Source of the DNA: Savagea sp.
GTDB lineage: Bacteria; Bacillota; Bacilli; Bacillales_A; Planococcaceae
Direction of reading: 5' to 3'
Assembly: GCA_030152585.1 (NCBI GenBank)
Contig: JASLJC010000058.1
Coordinates: 1-10,479, forward strand
DNA length: 10,479 bases
Below, piece after piece: positions 1-7,284 of this stretch. A model generated the notes under the pieces. That model did no database searches, was not told where the DNA came from, and saw only the letters and a list, made by a program, of their open reading frames with translations. Numbering within the stretch: position 1 is the stretch's first letter; each line of letters begins with the position of its first letter. The translations under genes were made by a program, and so were the position numbers.

Positions 1-2243
1 ACCGTTTCTTTATAGTATTCAGAAATCGACGGCAACATTTTTTGCGAGTGGGAAGCGAGCGCAACGAGTGTAACCGTTACACCAACTCCGAGCGCGATAA
101 TAAAGTTTGTAAGTTTGTTTACTGTCGTTTCACCGTAGTCTTTCATTTTCGGTAAATGTTGGAATGCTAGTAAAAACAAAGCGACCGAAACCGTTTCGAT
201 GACGAGTTGCGTTAAAGCTAAGTCTGGTGCTTTAAACATTACGAAAAATAGAGCGACTGCATATCCGGTTGCGCCGAGCGCGATAAATGCAGCCATACGT
301 GTTTTGGCTAGAACGACGAGTAAAATAGCGCCGACTAAAATGACGGCATTTAAAATCGTGTAAAGTGGTAAAGCTGAAAAACTAGAGAAGTCAACTAAAA
401 ATGCATCTTTTGCAAATAAAGTGACGAGCGTACCAATTGCAATCGCGACGAACATATAAATGAAATACGTTCGCATCATTCCATCCATATATGAGCGGGA
501 TAAACGATTCATTCCTTTTTCTGATAAAATCATCGTTTTGTCGTAGAAATGATTTAACGTTAACCATTCCGGTTGAATATTGTATAATTTTTGCCACTTG
601 TTTAATGAAATGTACAGTAATGTACCAACTACGAAAATACCGATCGTCATCCAAAGCGCAGGCGAATCCCAACCATGCCATGCTGAAACTGTAATAGCAA
701 CATCTGATGGATGCGCATACAAATTCGGTTGAAAAGCAATGACAGCTGGTTTTAACAACCAATCGCCTACTTTGTTTGGAATGAAGAAGACGAGTACGAC
801 GATAGAAGCTAAAATAATAGGAGAAATAAGCATTCCTATTGGTGCTTCCTTCGGCATAATCGGTAGTTTTTCGACATTCCCTTTCGTAGCGAAAGTTTTA
901 AAGACGAAATAGAAACTATAAACAAACGTAAAGACGCTTGCTACCCAAGCGATAATCGGGAAAATAATGCCCCACGTATCAAAGTGGAACAATTGGAACT
1001 GTGTGAGCGCGATCATTGATTCTAAAAACATTTCTTTACTTAAAAATCCGTTAAAAGGCGGTAAACCTGCCATCGATAATGAACCGATCAAAGCGATTGT
1101 AAAACTAATCGGCATAATGGCCATTAATCCACCAAGCTTTCGAATATCGCGTGTACCTGTTTGTACATCGACGATTCCGGCTATCATGAAAAGGCTTCCT
1201 TTAAAGGATGAATGATTAATTAAGTGAAATACTGCAGCGAAGGCTGCAAATGTGAAAACTGCTTCATTCGAATGGTACGTAATGGCACTGACACCTAATA
1301 AACTCATTACGAGACCGAGTTGACTGACTGTTGAAAAAGCAAGTATTCCTTTTAAATCGGTTTGTTTCACTGCGAAAAATGAACCCCATAATAACGTGAA
1401 AATTCCGACGCCCGCGACGAGCCATATCCAAACATTTGAAATAGCAAAAAGTGGTGTGAAGCGAGCGACTAAATAAATACCAGCTTTTACCATCGTAGCG
1501 GAATGGAGATACGCACTTACTGGGGTCGGTGCTTCCATTGCATCAGGTAACCAAATGTAAAACGGAAACTGTGCGGATTTTGTAAAGGCACCGAGTAAAA
1601 TTAAAATCATCGCAATGAAAAACAAAGGATGTTCTGCGATGATAGGTGCTTGAGCAATCATTTCTCGAATCGAGAAGGTTTGCCCAGCAATTCCTAAAAT
1701 AATAAAACCACCGAGCATCATCAAACCACCAAAAACGGTAATCATCATCGATTTTAAAGCACCGAAGCGTGATGCATCACGCGTGTACCAAAAACCGATC
1801 AATAAGAATGATGAAATCGATGTCAATTCCCAAAATAAATAAAGCGACATAACATTTTCCGATTGTACGACACCGAGCATCGCACTCATGAAAAGAAGAA
1901 GGTAAACGTAGAAGTTACCAATGTTTTCTTTGTTTTTATCTAAATAGAAAACAGAGTATAACGTCACAAGCGCACCAATTCCTGTAATGAGTAATGTAAA
2001 TAAGATGCTAAGTCCGTCAATATAAGAAGTAAATGATATTCCGAGTGAAGGAATCCATTCGAGTGTAGACGTAATCGTCTCTCCGTTCATCGTCGTCGGT
2101 ACGAGTTGTACGTAAAAAGCGAATAAAAGTACCGGTATAATGAGGACGAACCACCCCGTATGTATCCGCTTTACATGCTTATACAAAAAAGGCATGAAAA
2201 GGGCGGCGACAATCGGTATAAAGATGAGCCAAACTAAATTCAA
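1..2243 (-). CDS. mrpA: Na+/H+ antiporter subunit MrpA (3' end cut by window edge)
   Basis: This is the large subunit of the Mrp multi-subunit cation/proton antiporter, a membrane complex that exports Na+ in exchange for H+ and supports pH and salt tolerance. The frame is open from a TTG at 2243 to the window edge, giving 747 residues. B. subtilis MrpA is about 800, so only the C-terminus is missing. The start is TTG, with GGAGG six bases upstream (2250-2254); the next ATG is at codon 17. The proton-antiporter domain carries the conserved glutamate in FWELTS (E139) and the conserved lysine in GAFTKSAQFPFYIWLPDAME (K222), which match E140 and K223 of the family. The MrpA-specific C-terminal part is also present, with APDLALTQLVIET at about 672-684. 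Many hydrophobic segments run throughout. I read the frame at both ends and across the conserved core and saw no frameshift. The downstream mrpB-G genes should lie left of position 1, which is inference. Confidence 0.96.
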   Translation of the reverse strand, partial: MNLVWLIFIPIVAALFMPFLYKHVKRIHTGWFVLIIPVLLFAFYVQLVPTTMNGETITSTLEWIPSLGISFTSYIDGLSILFTLLITGIGALVTLYSVFYLDKNKENIGNFYVYLLLFMSAMLGVVQSENVMSLYLFWELTSISSFLLIGFWYTRDASRFGALKSMMITVFGGLMMLGGFIILGIAGQTFSIREMIAQAPIIAEHPLFFIAMILILLGAFTKSAQFPFYIWLPDAMEAPTPVSAYLHSATMVKAGIYLVARFTPLFAISNVWIWLVAGVGIFTLLWGSFFAVKQTDLKGILAFSTVSQLGLVMSLLGVSAITYHSNEAVFTFAAFAAVFHLINHSSFKGSLFMIAGIVDVQTGTRDIRKLGGLMAIMPISFTIALIGSLSMAGLPPFNGFLSKEMFLESMIALTQFQLFHFDTWGIIFPIIAWVASVFTFVYSFYFVFKTFATKGNVEKLPIMPKEAPIGMLISPIILASIVVLVFFIPNKVGDWLLKPAVIAFQPNLYAHPSDVAITVSAWHGWDSPALWMTIGIFVVGTLLYISLNKWQKLYNIQPEWLTLNHFYDKTMILSEKGMNRLSRSYMDGMMRTYFIYMFVAIAIGTLVTLFAKDAFLVDFSSFSALPLYTILNAVILVGAILLVVLAKTRMAAFIALGATGYAVALFFVMFKAPDLALTQLVIETVSVALFLLAFQHLPKMKDYGETTVNKLTNFIIALGVGVTVTLVALASHSQKMLPSISEYYKET

Positions 2244-2290
2244 AAAAATCCTCCTTCCAAATGAATCAATACGCTTCACTTTGCTCCTAA

Positions 2291-2319
2291 AGTATAACGT
2301 AAAAAAGAAATAATTGCAT
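2291..2319 (-). promoter_or_regulatory. Candidate sigma-A promoter of mrpA
   Basis: The minus strand has a good -10 box TATACT (2296 to 2291). At 17 bp spacing there is a weak -35 ATGCAA (2319 to 2314). The predicted start lies about 40 nt before the mrpA TTG. The -35 matches the consensus at only three of six positions, so this rests mainly on the -10 box and its position. Confidence 0.4.
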
Positions 2320-2338
2320 TTGCAAAGCTGAAGGAAAA

Positions 2339-2368
2339 GTAGTTTTTCTATATCATTTCCTATATTAT
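2339..2368 (+). promoter_or_regulatory. Weak candidate promoter of the yufK-like gene
   Basis: A TATTAT box at 2363-2368 (overlapping TATATT at 2361-2366) lies about 30 nt before the ATG, in an AT-rich stretch. No recognisable -35 hexamer exists at 17-18 bp; the bases there read TAGTTT or GTAGTT. It is called on the -10 box and its position alone. Confidence 0.27.
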
Positions 2369-2397
2369 AGAGAGTGAAAATAAATTTGAGGTGACAT

Positions 2398-2967
2398 ATG
2401 AAGAACCCATATCTATTTGGATTTTTACCATTTATTACAATATTGACCTTTAGTTTGACATTCGGTGTGTATACAGTAGGAATATCGTTAGATGTGTTTA
2501 AAGAAGTCGGTTTATACGCGGGTATGAGTGAGTTTTTGAGCGACATACAAATCCGTTTTTCATTATTAATTGTATATGCTGTTTTATACTTTATGATTCT
2601 GTCCGCATTGAAATTAATTGCGGGCACAATTCACGAATTGGCTATGTTGTTTTTTGCAAAACAATTTGATTTGAACAATTTTCGAAAATTGCGCAGTGGA
2701 AATTTAATTTACTTTTTTGGTGCACTTTTATCAGCAGCGGGTGTACAGTCGATTGTCGTCTTATTACTCATTTTTATCGGGACGACCATCGTATATAGTT
2801 TATTTATTTTATATCAATTAGGAAAAGAGCTGTCGATTTTTAATGTTGTCGGAATTATTGTATTTGAAGTTGTCGCATGGGGAATGCTTATATCTTTAAT
2901 TGCTTACAGTGTATTACGTCTTTACAACAGCGTAATGGAAAGTTTACCGTTTGTTGGTCAAGCGTAA
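2398..2967 (+). CDS. yufK: YufK/DUF5366-like integral membrane protein, function unknown
   Basis: This 189-residue protein is almost entirely hydrophobic. About five membrane segments can be seen (roughly residues 7-30, 54-76, 103-113, 114-138 and 147-171), with a short positively charged loop around FRKLRSGN (95-102). The ATG at 2398 follows GAGGTGA (2388-2394), a long match to the anti-Shine-Dalgarno sequence. No catalytic motif is visible. The assignment to the YufK family comes from its size, its topology, and its place between mrpA and pbpD, as I recall for B. subtilis; it is not based on a diagnostic motif. It stands alone on the plus strand, divergent from mrpA and convergent with pbpD. 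A link to Mrp function is only suggested by adjacency. Confidence 0.72.
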   Translation: MKNPYLFGFLPFITILTFSLTFGVYTVGISLDVFKEVGLYAGMSEFLSDIQIRFSLLIVYAVLYFMILSALKLIAGTIHELAMLFFAKQFDLNNFRKLRSGNLIYFFGALLSAAGVQSIVVLLLIFIGTTIVYSLFILYQLGKELSIFNVVGIIVFEVVAWGMLISLIAYSVLRLYNSVMESLPFVGQA

Positions 2968-2994
2968 TATTCGGGAAGAATATAAATGAAATGG

Positions 2995-3038
2995 AAAAGA
3001 CATCCGAAAAAGTGCAAACTTTCTTTCGGATGTCTTTT
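2995..3038. terminator. Bidirectional intrinsic terminator between yufK-like gene and pbpD
   Basis: A perfect 15-bp stem pairs 2995-3009 with 3024-3038 around a 14-nt loop, which can itself form a small AAGT/ACTT pairing. The stem ends are AAAA and TTTT, so a U-tract is produced in either direction. It lies 27 nt after the plus-strand stop at 2967 and 17 nt after the minus-strand stop at 3056, so it can serve both convergent genes. Confidence 0.9.
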
Positions 3039-3055
3039 ATAATCGAGCGTAACGT

Positions 3056-4906
3056 TTAAGGGGATAAAAGTTGAGAAAAAGCACGTAAATGAATTTTCGC
3101 ATCACTTGCCCATTGAACAGAACGTTTTTGATCGTAACCGACCCAAACGGCTGTTGCATACGTATCATTTAATCCTGCAACCCAAATATCTCGGTAGTGA
3201 TCGGAAGTTCCTGTTTTAGCTCCTGTATAAGAAGTTGAAGTCGTCACTCCTTTAGCTGTACCGTTACGAACCGTATCTTGTAGTAACTGTTTCATCGTTT
3301 GTGCTGTGCGCGTACTCCAAACCGTTTTCGGTTGAAAAGGTGCTTCATACAATACTTCACCCTCAAGTGTTTGAATCGATCGAATCGTATGAGGAGACGT
3401 ATAGGAACCGTCATGGAAGCTAGAGTAAGCACTCGCTAGCTCAAGAGGAGTGACCCCGTATTGTAAACCACCGAGTGCAGCGGCGAAGTTTCGATCTTCA
3501 GGTGTAATGTGTTTGAAGTCGAACTGCTCGAGATACTCGAACGCTTCATTTAAACCGACAGATCGTAAAGCACGTACTGCTGCTGTATTATGACTATATC
3601 GGAAAGCACTCGATAACGATGTCGTTCCGTACGTAGCTCCTCCGATATTGCGCGGACAATAGTTCCCGATACAAATATTTCGACTATCTACTGGTGAATC
3701 AGCTGAATAACGGCCACTTTCTAAAAAGGGACCGTAAACGAGAATCGGTTTAAAAGCAGATGCAGGTTGATGAACTGCGCGATAAGCGCGGTTGAACCCT
3801 GCTTTTTTATAATGGCGACCGGCGTACAGTGAAACGATTTCGCCATTTGTCACATCGATGACAGCAGCAGCTGCTTGTAGTGGATCAGGTTGAACTAACT
3901 GGTTTAATCGTTGCTCGTCGCGTAGCTGTTTATGTAAATCAAGCGCTGTATTGATAATTAATCCTTTTTCTGTAACAGACTGTAAATATTGATTAAATGT
4001 TCTTTGAATCTCTTCCCGCTCAAAAGATGTTGTCGCTTCGTTCATCGCTTTTGATAAACCGAATGTTTCACCTAGTGCGATCGGGAGTTCATCTAAAACA
4101 GTGTCGCTATACATCGGTGCTTCATCTTTTTTACGTTTTACTTCGAGTACGATTTTTTCTTTTTTCGCTTGTTCGGCTTCTTCTGATGTCATAATTTCAG
4201 TTTCTTTTAATGTATCGAGTAGCCGCTCTTGGCGCTTTTTCGTATTTTCAAAATTGCGTAACGGATTGTAAACGGAAGGATTGTTCGGAATAGCTGCAAT
4301 AAAAGTAACTTCCGCTTTGGATAATTCGTGAAGCGGTCGGTTGAAGTAATAAGTAGCAGCCCCGCCGATTCCGTACACTTGATTAGCGAAATACATTTCG
4401 TTTAAATACATTTCTAAAATTTGATCTTTTGAATGTTTGTTTTCTACTTCTGCTGCGTATAAAATTTCTTTTACTTTTCGCTCATATGTCTTTTCTGTCG
4501 TTAAAAACTTCATTCGTACGAGTTGTTGGGTAATCGTTGAAGCCCCTTGTTGTCGATTGTCATCACTATTAGCCAAAATGGCACGTGCAATCGCTGCAAC
4601 GTCGTATCCCCGATGGTTATAAAATTCTCGGTCTTCACTTTGAATAAAAATATCTTGTACAAAGTGAGGAACTTCGTCTAACTTTACCGGTCGACGCCAT
4701 TCGATATATTGTTCGGCAAAAATAGAACCGTGACGATCTTTTAATGTAATCGGTAAATCAATCGGAGAAGTTTCTAAAACGATTGCTTTATTTAATTGTT
4801 CTTTATATGCATTCGCATCGTGCCATTCATTTAAAATACCTTGTTGTAATATCGCAATGAGTGGAATAAACGCGATGATAACTAATACTCCTATAATATT
4901 CCGCAT
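3056..4906 (-). CDS. pbpD: Class A penicillin-binding protein, bifunctional transglycosylase/transpeptidase (PBP4/PbpD-like)
   Basis: This enzyme polymerises lipid II glycan strands and cross-links their peptides outside the membrane. Numbering is from the ATG at 4906 (616 aa). Residues about 5-22 form a single N-terminal anchor. The GT51 domain has EDREFYNHRG (catalytic E91), QGASTITQQ (120-128), RKVKE (E147), KDQILEMYLNEMYF (160-173) and KKRQERLL (223-230). The transpeptidase domain has SAFK (nucleophile S383, K386), SHN (438-440) and KTGTS (564-568). The length is close to the 624 aa of B. subtilis PBP4, and the yufK/yuxJ neighbours agree with pbpD. The frame can be extended to a GTG at 4918, but the GAAAGGAG ribosome site ends on that codon's first base, so GTG is unlikely. 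TTG at 4909 (gap 8) or ATG at 4906 (gap 11) fit better, and I chose ATG. Two cysteines, C412 and C417, lie close together after the SxxK motif. Confidence 0.93.
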   Translation of the reverse strand: MRNIIGVLVIIAFIPLIAILQQGILNEWHDANAYKEQLNKAIVLETSPIDLPITLKDRHGSIFAEQYIEWRRPVKLDEVPHFVQDIFIQSEDREFYNHRGYDVAAIARAILANSDDNRQQGASTITQQLVRMKFLTTEKTYERKVKEILYAAEVENKHSKDQILEMYLNEMYFANQVYGIGGAATYYFNRPLHELSKAEVTFIAAIPNNPSVYNPLRNFENTKKRQERLLDTLKETEIMTSEEAEQAKKEKIVLEVKRKKDEAPMYSDTVLDELPIALGETFGLSKAMNEATTSFEREEIQRTFNQYLQSVTEKGLIINTALDLHKQLRDEQRLNQLVQPDPLQAAAAVIDVTNGEIVSLYAGRHYKKAGFNRAYRAVHQPASAFKPILVYGPFLESGRYSADSPVDSRNICIGNYCPRNIGGATYGTTSLSSAFRYSHNTAAVRALRSVGLNEAFEYLEQFDFKHITPEDRNFAAALGGLQYGVTPLELASAYSSFHDGSYTSPHTIRSIQTLEGEVLYEAPFQPKTVWSTRTAQTMKQLLQDTVRNGTAKGVTTSTSYTGAKTGTSDHYRDIWVAGLNDTYATAVWVGYDQKRSVQWASDAKIHLRAFSQLLSP

Positions 4907-4937
4907 CAATTGTAGCACTCCTTTCGGTCGAAATATC

Positions 4938-4979
4938 TGTACATAAATAATAGCACACCCTACGATGAGAGTGCGCTAT
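4938..4979 (-). terminator. Minus-strand hairpin terminator after the yuxJ-like gene
   Basis: Positions 4950-4961 and 4968-4979 form a 12-bp stem around a 6-nt loop. In minus-strand RNA all 12 positions pair, two of them as G-U wobbles. In plus-strand RNA the same two positions are A-C mismatches, so the structure favours the minus strand. The tail after it (4949 down to 4938) is U-rich but broken, TTATTTATGTAC, so termination may be partial and some readthrough into pbpD is possible. It starts 12 nt past the transporter stop codon. A TATTAT box (4952 to 4947) at the base of the hairpin could be a pbpD -10, but I see no matching -35. Confidence 0.6.
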
Positions 4980-4991
4980 GAAATCGTATGT

Positions 4992-6218
4992 TTAATGTGT
5001 ATTATTTTCAGCTGTTAAAACCGATTGGAAAGAAATCGTCGTTCTTTTCACAGCAAATATTAATAAAAGACAAGCGATGATAAATAATGAACCTGTGACG
5101 ATAAAGACGGCGGGGATTCCAATGAACCCACTAATAATACCTCCAAACATAGGTCCGATAATATTTCCTAAAAACCGGAAACTCGTATTATAACCCATCA
5201 TTTCACCTTGAATCGATAAAGGCGCTTCTCGTCGAACGAGTGCGGTTGTTGTTGGAATAAGCCCACCGACTGCAATTCCGAACAATAAGCGTAGTAAAAC
5301 AAGTTGCCATAAGCTCGTTACAAATGCTTGAGGTATGATAAATAAACAAGCGAGGACTAAAAGACTCGCAAGCACTTTTTCATATCCGATACGGTCGCCT
5401 AATTTTCCCCATTGGCGTGAAAATAAAAAGCTTCCGACACCTGTAGCACTGAACGTTAAACCAGCTAAAAATGCTACTTCTTGTGCTTCGGTTAAATGGG
5501 AAACGTATAAAGAAAGTAGAGGTTGAATACTGAAGTTTCCGATTTGAATAAGTGTAGTTACAAACATAATTGTTAACATGAGGGGATGAAGTAAAATACT
5601 CCGAACGATTGCACGTCGTGAGTAAGAAACTTCTTTTTTCTTTTTCTCTTTTTTCTGTTCTTGTATGCCGAACAAAACGAGCAATGCAGCGGTTGCGACG
5701 GCAACTGCTGTAATAATAAACGTATACTGGAACCCGAATGCGTCTGCTAATAATCCTCCGAGGACAGGACCAAATAATGTTCCGGCTACACTTCCCATTT
5801 GTAGTGTACCAAGTACTTTACCTGCTTCGTGGCGTTCTGCTTGTGCTGAAATGAAAGCGAGAGATGTCGGAATAAATCCTGTTACGACTCCGTTGAACAG
5901 TCGCAGTAAGAAAAATGTTTCAACATTTGTAACAAATCCCATTAAAAAGACAGACAAGGCGATTCCGAGCCCGTTAATAATCAATACAGGTTTAAAACCG
6001 TAACGATCTGCAACTCTTCCCCAAATCGGTGACATAATAAATGCGGTAATAAATGTCGCGCCGAAAATGAGACCAGCCCACTTTTGGACGTAAGCATCTG
6101 AAAATTCACCAAATGTCTCAATATAGAGAGATAAAAATGGCATAATCATCGTCATCGTTCCTGCGACGAGGAAGTTTGCAAACAATATAATCATGAAATT
6201 CCTTTTTTGCACGTTCAA
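4992..6218 (-). CDS. yuxJ: 12-TM MFS transporter, DHA1-type drug efflux-like (YuxJ-like)
   Basis: This is a 408-residue major facilitator superfamily protein, probably a proton-driven exporter of small molecules; its substrate cannot be read from sequence. The first half has motif A GRVADRYGFKP (67-77) and the exporter-type motif C region GTLFGPVLGG (146-155). The second half repeats the pattern with GKLGDRIGY (271-279) and GNIIGPMFGG (351-360). GVVTGFIPTSLAF (110-122) is matched by GIAVGGLIPTTTAL (314-327), showing the internal duplication of the fold. A lysine-rich cytoplasmic loop (189-195) separates the halves. The start is TTG at 6218, seven bases after AAGGAAGG (6226-6233). The yuxJ name rests mainly on its place just upstream of pbpD, as I recall for B. 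subtilis. Resemblance to multidrug exporters is a family-level statement. Confidence 0.87.
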   Translation of the reverse strand: MNVQKRNFMIILFANFLVAGTMTMIMPFLSLYIETFGEFSDAYVQKWAGLIFGATFITAFIMSPIWGRVADRYGFKPVLIINGLGIALSVFLMGFVTNVETFFLLRLFNGVVTGFIPTSLAFISAQAERHEAGKVLGTLQMGSVAGTLFGPVLGGLLADAFGFQYTFIITAVAVATAALLVLFGIQEQKKEKKKKEVSYSRRAIVRSILLHPLMLTIMFVTTLIQIGNFSIQPLLSLYVSHLTEAQEVAFLAGLTFSATGVGSFLFSRQWGKLGDRIGYEKVLASLLVLACLFIIPQAFVTSLWQLVLLRLLFGIAVGGLIPTTTALVRREAPLSIQGEMMGYNTSFRFLGNIIGPMFGGIISGFIGIPAVFIVTGSLFIIACLLLIFAVKRTTISFQSVLTAENNTH

Positions 6219-6254
6219 ACTATGACCTTCCTTCTCTTAATGCGTGCTCATTTT

Positions 6255-6283
6255 AGTATAGGTGACTTTAGTTCTGATAGAAA
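6255..6283 (-). promoter_or_regulatory. Candidate promoter of the yuxJ-like gene
   Basis: On the minus strand a TATACT -10 box (6260 to 6255) lies 36 nt before the TTG start. At 17 bp spacing the -35 position reads TTTCTA (6283 to 6278), a half match to TTGACA. The placement suits a leader of about 30 nt. There is no extended -10 TG. Confidence 0.38.
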
Positions 6284-6297
6284 GCGACATGCTTTTG

Positions 6298-6326
6298 TCG
6301 AAAGAGACGACAGAGTGTGGTAGAAT
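6298..6326 (+). promoter_or_regulatory. Candidate extended -10 promoter of ppiB
   Basis: TAGAAT at 6321-6326 is preceded by TGTGG (6316-6320), an exact TRTGN extension. At 17 bp spacing a TCGAAA hexamer (6298-6303) matches the -35 consensus at four of six positions. The predicted start is about 26 nt before the ppiB ATG, leaving room for the ribosome site. Confidence 0.5.
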
Positions 6327-6358
6327 AAACGAGCTAAATGATTGAAGGAGGAATTACA

Positions 6359-6934
6359 ATGTATCCACAACTTACAAAAGAAGTACTAGATGGTGAAATT
6401 CTCGTTCGTATGAATACGACGATGGGATCGATTGATATCAAATTATTCCCGAAACAAGCGCCGAAAACAGTAGAAAATTTCGTGACACACGCTAAAAATG
6501 GTTACTATAACGGAATTATTTTCCACCGTGTGATTAATGGATTTATGATCCAAGGCGGTGACCCGACTGGTTCGGGAATGGGTGGCGAAAGCATTTACGG
6601 TGAAACATTCGAAGATGAATTCCATGAAGAGCTGTATAACTTACGAGGTGCACTTTCAATGGCGAATGCGGGACCGAACACGAACGGTAGTCAGTTTTTC
6701 ATCGTTCAGGCGAAAGAAGCAATTGGCGTACAACCTGGTACACCAGAAGAAATCGTAGAAGCATACAATGAAAAGGGCGGAACACCTCACTTAGACGGTG
6801 CGCATACGGTGTTTGGCCAAGTAATAGAAGGAATGGACGTTGTAGATAATATCGCAGCGGTTCCGACGATGATGTTTGGCGATCGTCCACACGAAGATGT
6901 AACGATCCAGTCAATCGACGTGTTGTCGGAATAA
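6359..6934 (+). CDS. ppiB: Cyclophilin-type peptidyl-prolyl cis-trans isomerase
   Basis: This enzyme catalyses cis-trans isomerisation of X-Pro bonds and assists folding, probably in the cytoplasm because no signal peptide is seen. The cyclophilin active site is complete: FHRV (R57), GFMIQGGDPT (F62, M63, Q65), SMANAGPNTNGSQFFI (A102, N103, Q112, F114) and HTVFGQVIEGMDVVD (H149). At 191 aa it is longer than the roughly 143-aa B. subtilis PpiB. The extra length is a short N-terminal extension and an insert at about 117-147 (rich in E, G and P) before the histidine motif. A longer version occurs in staphylococci. An in-frame ATG exists at 6338, but AAGGAGG (6345-6351) sits seven bases before the ATG at 6359, which fixes the start. 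The next gene begins 12 nt after the stop. Confidence 0.96.
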   Translation: MYPQLTKEVLDGEILVRMNTTMGSIDIKLFPKQAPKTVENFVTHAKNGYYNGIIFHRVINGFMIQGGDPTGSGMGGESIYGETFEDEFHEELYNLRGALSMANAGPNTNGSQFFIVQAKEAIGVQPGTPEEIVEAYNEKGGTPHLDGAHTVFGQVIEGMDVVDNIAAVPTMMFGDRPHEDVTIQSIDVLSE

Positions 6935-6946
6935 GAGGCGTCCGAT

Positions 6947-7210
6947 ATGGACCTTCGAAAAATGCATGAAAAAGCGAAACGACTTCTCGTACAATGGGAT
7001 CCGTTTGATATGAAACAGGAACAAGCGTATGAAACTGAAATAGTGGACGTCTTGCTTGCACTGGAACAAATGGAACATGATCATTTACTCGCAAAACATA
7101 TTCAGTCCATCTACGAACATTCGTATGAACAAAATATTCCGCTTCCTCAATGTGAACAGATGGTAAAACAATTACGGACATTGCAAAAGCAAGTGACATG
7201 TACATTGTAA
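6947..7210 (+). CDS. yugE: Small DUF1871 (YugE-like) protein, function unknown
   Basis: This 87-residue, probably cytoplasmic and helical protein has no membrane segment or signal peptide. Visible features are QWDPF (16-20), an acidic AYETEIVDVLLALEQ stretch (27-41), then AKHIQSIYEHSYEQNIPLPQC (49-69). That arrangement matches my memory of the DUF1871 family, to which B. subtilis YugE belongs. The ATG at 6947 follows GAGG (6935-6938) by eight bases. The site begins immediately after the ppiB stop, so the two genes are probably co-transcribed and may be translationally coupled. No biochemical role is known to me. The family call is moderate; that this is a real gene is well supported by its spacing and ribosome site. 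Confidence 0.8.
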   Translation: MDLRKMHEKAKRLLVQWDPFDMKQEQAYETEIVDVLLALEQMEHDHLLAKHIQSIYEHSYEQNIPLPQCEQMVKQLRTLQKQVTCTL

Positions 7211-7212
7211 AG

Positions 7213-7231
7213 AAGCGGTTTTGCTCCCGCT
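7213..7231 (+). other. Short inverted repeat after the ppiB-yugE pair
   Basis: AGCGG (7213-7217) can pair with CCGCT (7227-7231) around a 9-nt loop, starting three bases after the yugE stop. The following bases are mixed T and C rather than a clean T-run, so it is at best a weak terminator or 3'-end stabiliser. It overlaps the -35 region of the yugI promoter. Confidence 0.3.
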
Positions 7232-7249
7232 CGTTTCCTTTGTTATAGT
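7221..7249 (+). promoter_or_regulatory. Candidate extended -10 promoter of yugI
   Basis: TATAGT (7244-7249) is preceded by TGT (7241-7243), which gives the TGn extension. TTGCTC lies at exactly 17 bp spacing (7221-7226). The predicted start leaves a leader of about 30 nt before the ATG at 7285. I looked for a sigma-B type GTTT...GGGTA pair, because GSP13 in B. subtilis is a general stress protein, and saw none. Confidence 0.52.
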
Positions 7250-7284
7250 AAAAAGGAAGACAAGCAGCGAAGGGGCTGTTCGAG

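Noticed and set aside
391..762. A 123-codon open frame on the minus strand
   Set aside because: It is in a different frame inside mrpA, whose conserved membrane sequence continues through this stretch.
5641..5660. T- and C-rich tract inside the MFS gene as a regulatory or slippage site
   Set aside because: It is simply the reverse complement of codons for the lysine- and glutamate-rich cytoplasmic loop between the two halves of the transporter.
5665..6003. A 112-codon open frame on the plus strand
   Set aside because: It is antisense to the MFS transporter gene and reflects its codon composition. It has no ribosome site or family resemblance.
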